A DNA stretch of 6,214 nucleotides, taken from positions 1 to 6,214 of the forward strand of contig CAMYKF010000093.1 in the NCBI GenBank assembly GCA_947258905.1. The letters are read 5' to 3'. The stretch comes from an uncultured Pirellulaceae bacterium. GTDB lineage: Bacteria > Planctomycetota > Planctomycetia > Pirellulales > Pirellulaceae. The position numbers and the translations under genes are program-made. The notes beneath the pieces were generated by a model that saw nothing but the letters and a program-made list of their open reading frames with translations, did no database searches and was not told where the DNA came from. Of the stretch, positions 4,714 to 6,214 are shown one piece after another; the first letter of the stretch is position 1; the number at the start of each line of letters is the position of its first letter.

Positions 4714-6201
4714 ATGTTGAAGAGGATTCCCTGCTGGATGTTGCTGCTGGCCATTTTGATGGCCGTGCCAAACGTGACCTGCGCGCAGGAGACCGAAACG
4801 CCCGATGCCGACGCCGCACAACAGGAAACGACGCTGTTGGACGAAGTCACGGAGCTGCTTTCCAAAGGCGAACTGCGTGACGCAGCGGCGCTGGTGGAAA
4901 CCCGTGTCAAGGAAGAGGAGGAGGCCACTGATCCGGTGGTTGCCCAGCAGGCCTGGCAACTGGTCGCTGCATCATTTGCCAGAATTCGCAATAACCGCGA
5001 AGCACTCAGACAGCTGCAAAACTTGCTCGATTATCAATTGCGAATTATTGAAGACGAGAAGGTCCAGAACCGTATCAGCTCGACGATTACGACGCTCTCC
5101 AACATCGCCATTGGACTCGATCGCGTGGACGATGCGCTGGCGGCCGTCGACCGCACGATTGAAGTGCTGGAACCGCTGTGCGACTACGAGAAGGATTCCA
5201 CGCAAACCCTCATGCGACTGACCGGCATCAAGATGATCAAGGGCCAGTTGCTGACACGCGAGGGGCGACATGAAGAGGCTCTGGAAATCTACACGGGCGA
5301 ATACAACAAGCTGAAGACGTTGTTTGAATCCGATCCGTCCGACGAATCGGCGGCGGCCATCTTCCTGCGTGCCGGATCGGTGCTGATGCGAGCTACCGAA
5401 GATGAAGACTTGCAAAACGACCTGTTTCTGGAGCATCAGGAGATTGTCAGCCGGCGCATGGAAGAGAGTCCGGAGAACATGAGCTATGCCGTGCAGTACT
5501 TCACGAGCGTGGCCTTCAAGGTCAACAAGGACCTGGAAACCGACCCGGAAGGCTGCCTTGATTTGCTGAACGAGGCCTTGCTGGTTGCCGACACTGTGAA
5601 AATGGAAAACCCCGATGCCGAGCGGGTCCTGTCGCAATACGTCACAGCCCTTGCGGGTATGCGGCGCCGCGTCGAGGGCCAAATCAGTGCCAACAATCTG
5701 CTGAATCAACCCGCCCCGGAACTGGGCGAGGGCACGTGGATCAATGGCGACGCGCTGACGGCCGAGGATTTACGTGGCAAGGTCGTGCTGCTGGATTTTT
5801 GGGCCGTGTGGTGCGGCCCCTGTGTCGAGGCCTTTCCGGGACTGAAACAGCTGCACGAGGAATATGCCGACAAGGGACTGCAGATTGTCGGCGTCACGCG
5901 ATATTACAACTTCACGTGGGACGACGACGAGGACCGACCTGCCCGTTCCGCTGACGACATCGAACACGGCGAGGAAGATGAAGTGGTTCGCCGGTTCAAG
6001 GAGAAATACGAATTGCCCTGGCCGACTCTGGTCGTCGACGAGGATTCCGAAGTCAACAAGGATTTTGGTGTCACCGGCATTCCGCAGGTCGTGATCATCG
6101 ATCGTCAGGGCGCGGTGCGAATGATCAAGATCGGCACGCCGGATGACAAGTTCGAATCGATCGAAGCCTTGATCAAGGAATTGCTGGCCGCCGATGAGTA
6201 A
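4714..6201 (+). CDS. Exported TPR-like protein with C-terminal TlpA/ResA-type thioredoxin domain
   Basis: A 495-aa protein from ATG 4714. Residues 1-24 form a signal peptide: positive MLKR, hydrophobic core MLLLAILMAV and probable cleavage after TCA, before QETE. C23 is not in a good lipobox because T22 replaces G/A/S, so a lipoprotein is unlikely. Residues about 37-325 are acidic and helical with TPR-like pairs, for example around W81, and segments ending in EALRQLQNLL, DALAAVDRTIEVL and EEALEIYTGEY. From about residue 330 (LNQPAPELG) a thioredoxin domain runs to the end: active site W366-C367-G368-P369-C370, then GIP with the cis-proline at P457. WCGPC with an N-terminal helical domain is typical of periplasmic TlpA/ResA-like thiol-disulfide oxidoreductases. 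A very acidic insertion follows residue 396, with DDDED at 403-407 and more acidic residues to about 424. It is divergent from the pnc operon and likely monocistronic. The exact redox partner is unknown; the helical part may bind a client. Confidence 0.88.
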   Translation: MLKRIPCWMLLLAILMAVPNVTCAQETETPDADAAQQETTLLDEVTELLSKGELRDAAALVETRVKEEEEATDPVVAQQAWQLVAASFARIRNNREALRQLQNLLDYQLRIIEDEKVQNRISSTITTLSNIAIGLDRVDDALAAVDRTIEVLEPLCDYEKDSTQTLMRLTGIKMIKGQLLTREGRHEEALEIYTGEYNKLKTLFESDPSDESAAAIFLRAGSVLMRATEDEDLQNDLFLEHQEIVSRRMEESPENMSYAVQYFTSVAFKVNKDLETDPEGCLDLLNEALLVADTVKMENPDAERVLSQYVTALAGMRRRVEGQISANNLLNQPAPELGEGTWINGDALTAEDLRGKVVLLDFWAVWCGPCVEAFPGLKQLHEEYADKGLQIVGVTRYYNFTWDDDEDRPARSADDIEHGEEDEVVRRFKEKYELPWPTLVVDEDSEVNKDFGVTGIPQVVIIDRQGAVRMIKIGTPDDKFESIEALIKELLAADE

Positions 6202-6214
6202 AGGTTGCGACTTT

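Noticed and set aside
4972..5709. 245-aa minus-strand open frame opposite the thioredoxin protein
   Set aside because: It is antisense to the TPR-like region. No ribosome binding site or family resemblance is visible, while the sense frame has a signal peptide and active site.

Overview
The window looks like chromosomal DNA from a planctomycete or a close relative. This is inferred from the moderately GC-rich sequence, a CsrA with no flagellar genes nearby preceded by a small uncharacterised gene, and a secreted helical-repeat plus TlpA-type thioredoxin protein of the kind common in that phylum. I ran no database search. Most of the sequence is coding, and I see no mobile element, CRISPR array, tRNA or rRNA.

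Layout, left to right. Bases 1-617 (minus strand) hold the N-terminal 205 residues of ScpA, the kleisin of the SMC condensin complex; its C-terminus lies beyond the left edge. Bases 618-922 are a non-coding divergent intergenic region with a 10-bp inverted repeat. On the plus strand, 923-1240 is a 105-aa protein of unknown function, followed after 60 bases by csrA (1301-1483). A strong intrinsic terminator at 1571-1601 closes this unit. On the minus strand, 4495-1665 is a three-gene NAD salvage operon in the order pncB, nrtR, pncA. On the plus strand, 4714-6201 encodes an exported protein with a TPR-like region and a C-terminal thioredoxin domain with a WCGPC active site.

The central unit is a self-contained, probably self-regulated nicotinamide salvage module. 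PncA deamidates nicotinamide to nicotinate. PncB joins nicotinate to PRPP to give nicotinate mononucleotide, which enters the Preiss-Handler route to NAD. The middle gene encodes an NrtR-type regulator: a Nudix domain fused to a C-terminal winged helix. A 21-bp palindrome with the NrtR core GT-N7-AC sits at 4510-4530, just upstream of the ribosome binding site of pncB. It overlaps a plausible promoter and fixes the pncB start as GTG at 4495 rather than a longer TTG-initiated frame. The NrtR keeps a complete Nudix box, so it may be both ADP-ribose-type hydrolase and repressor.

The csrA leader carries two ACGGA motifs, and a third lies just inside the gene. One coincides with the Shine-Dalgarno sequence and can be drawn as the loop of a short hairpin, which suggests CsrA autoregulation. 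Nothing here is clearly a wholly new system. The best leads are the NrtR switch with an intact Nudix site, the csrA leader, and the unknown small gene before csrA.
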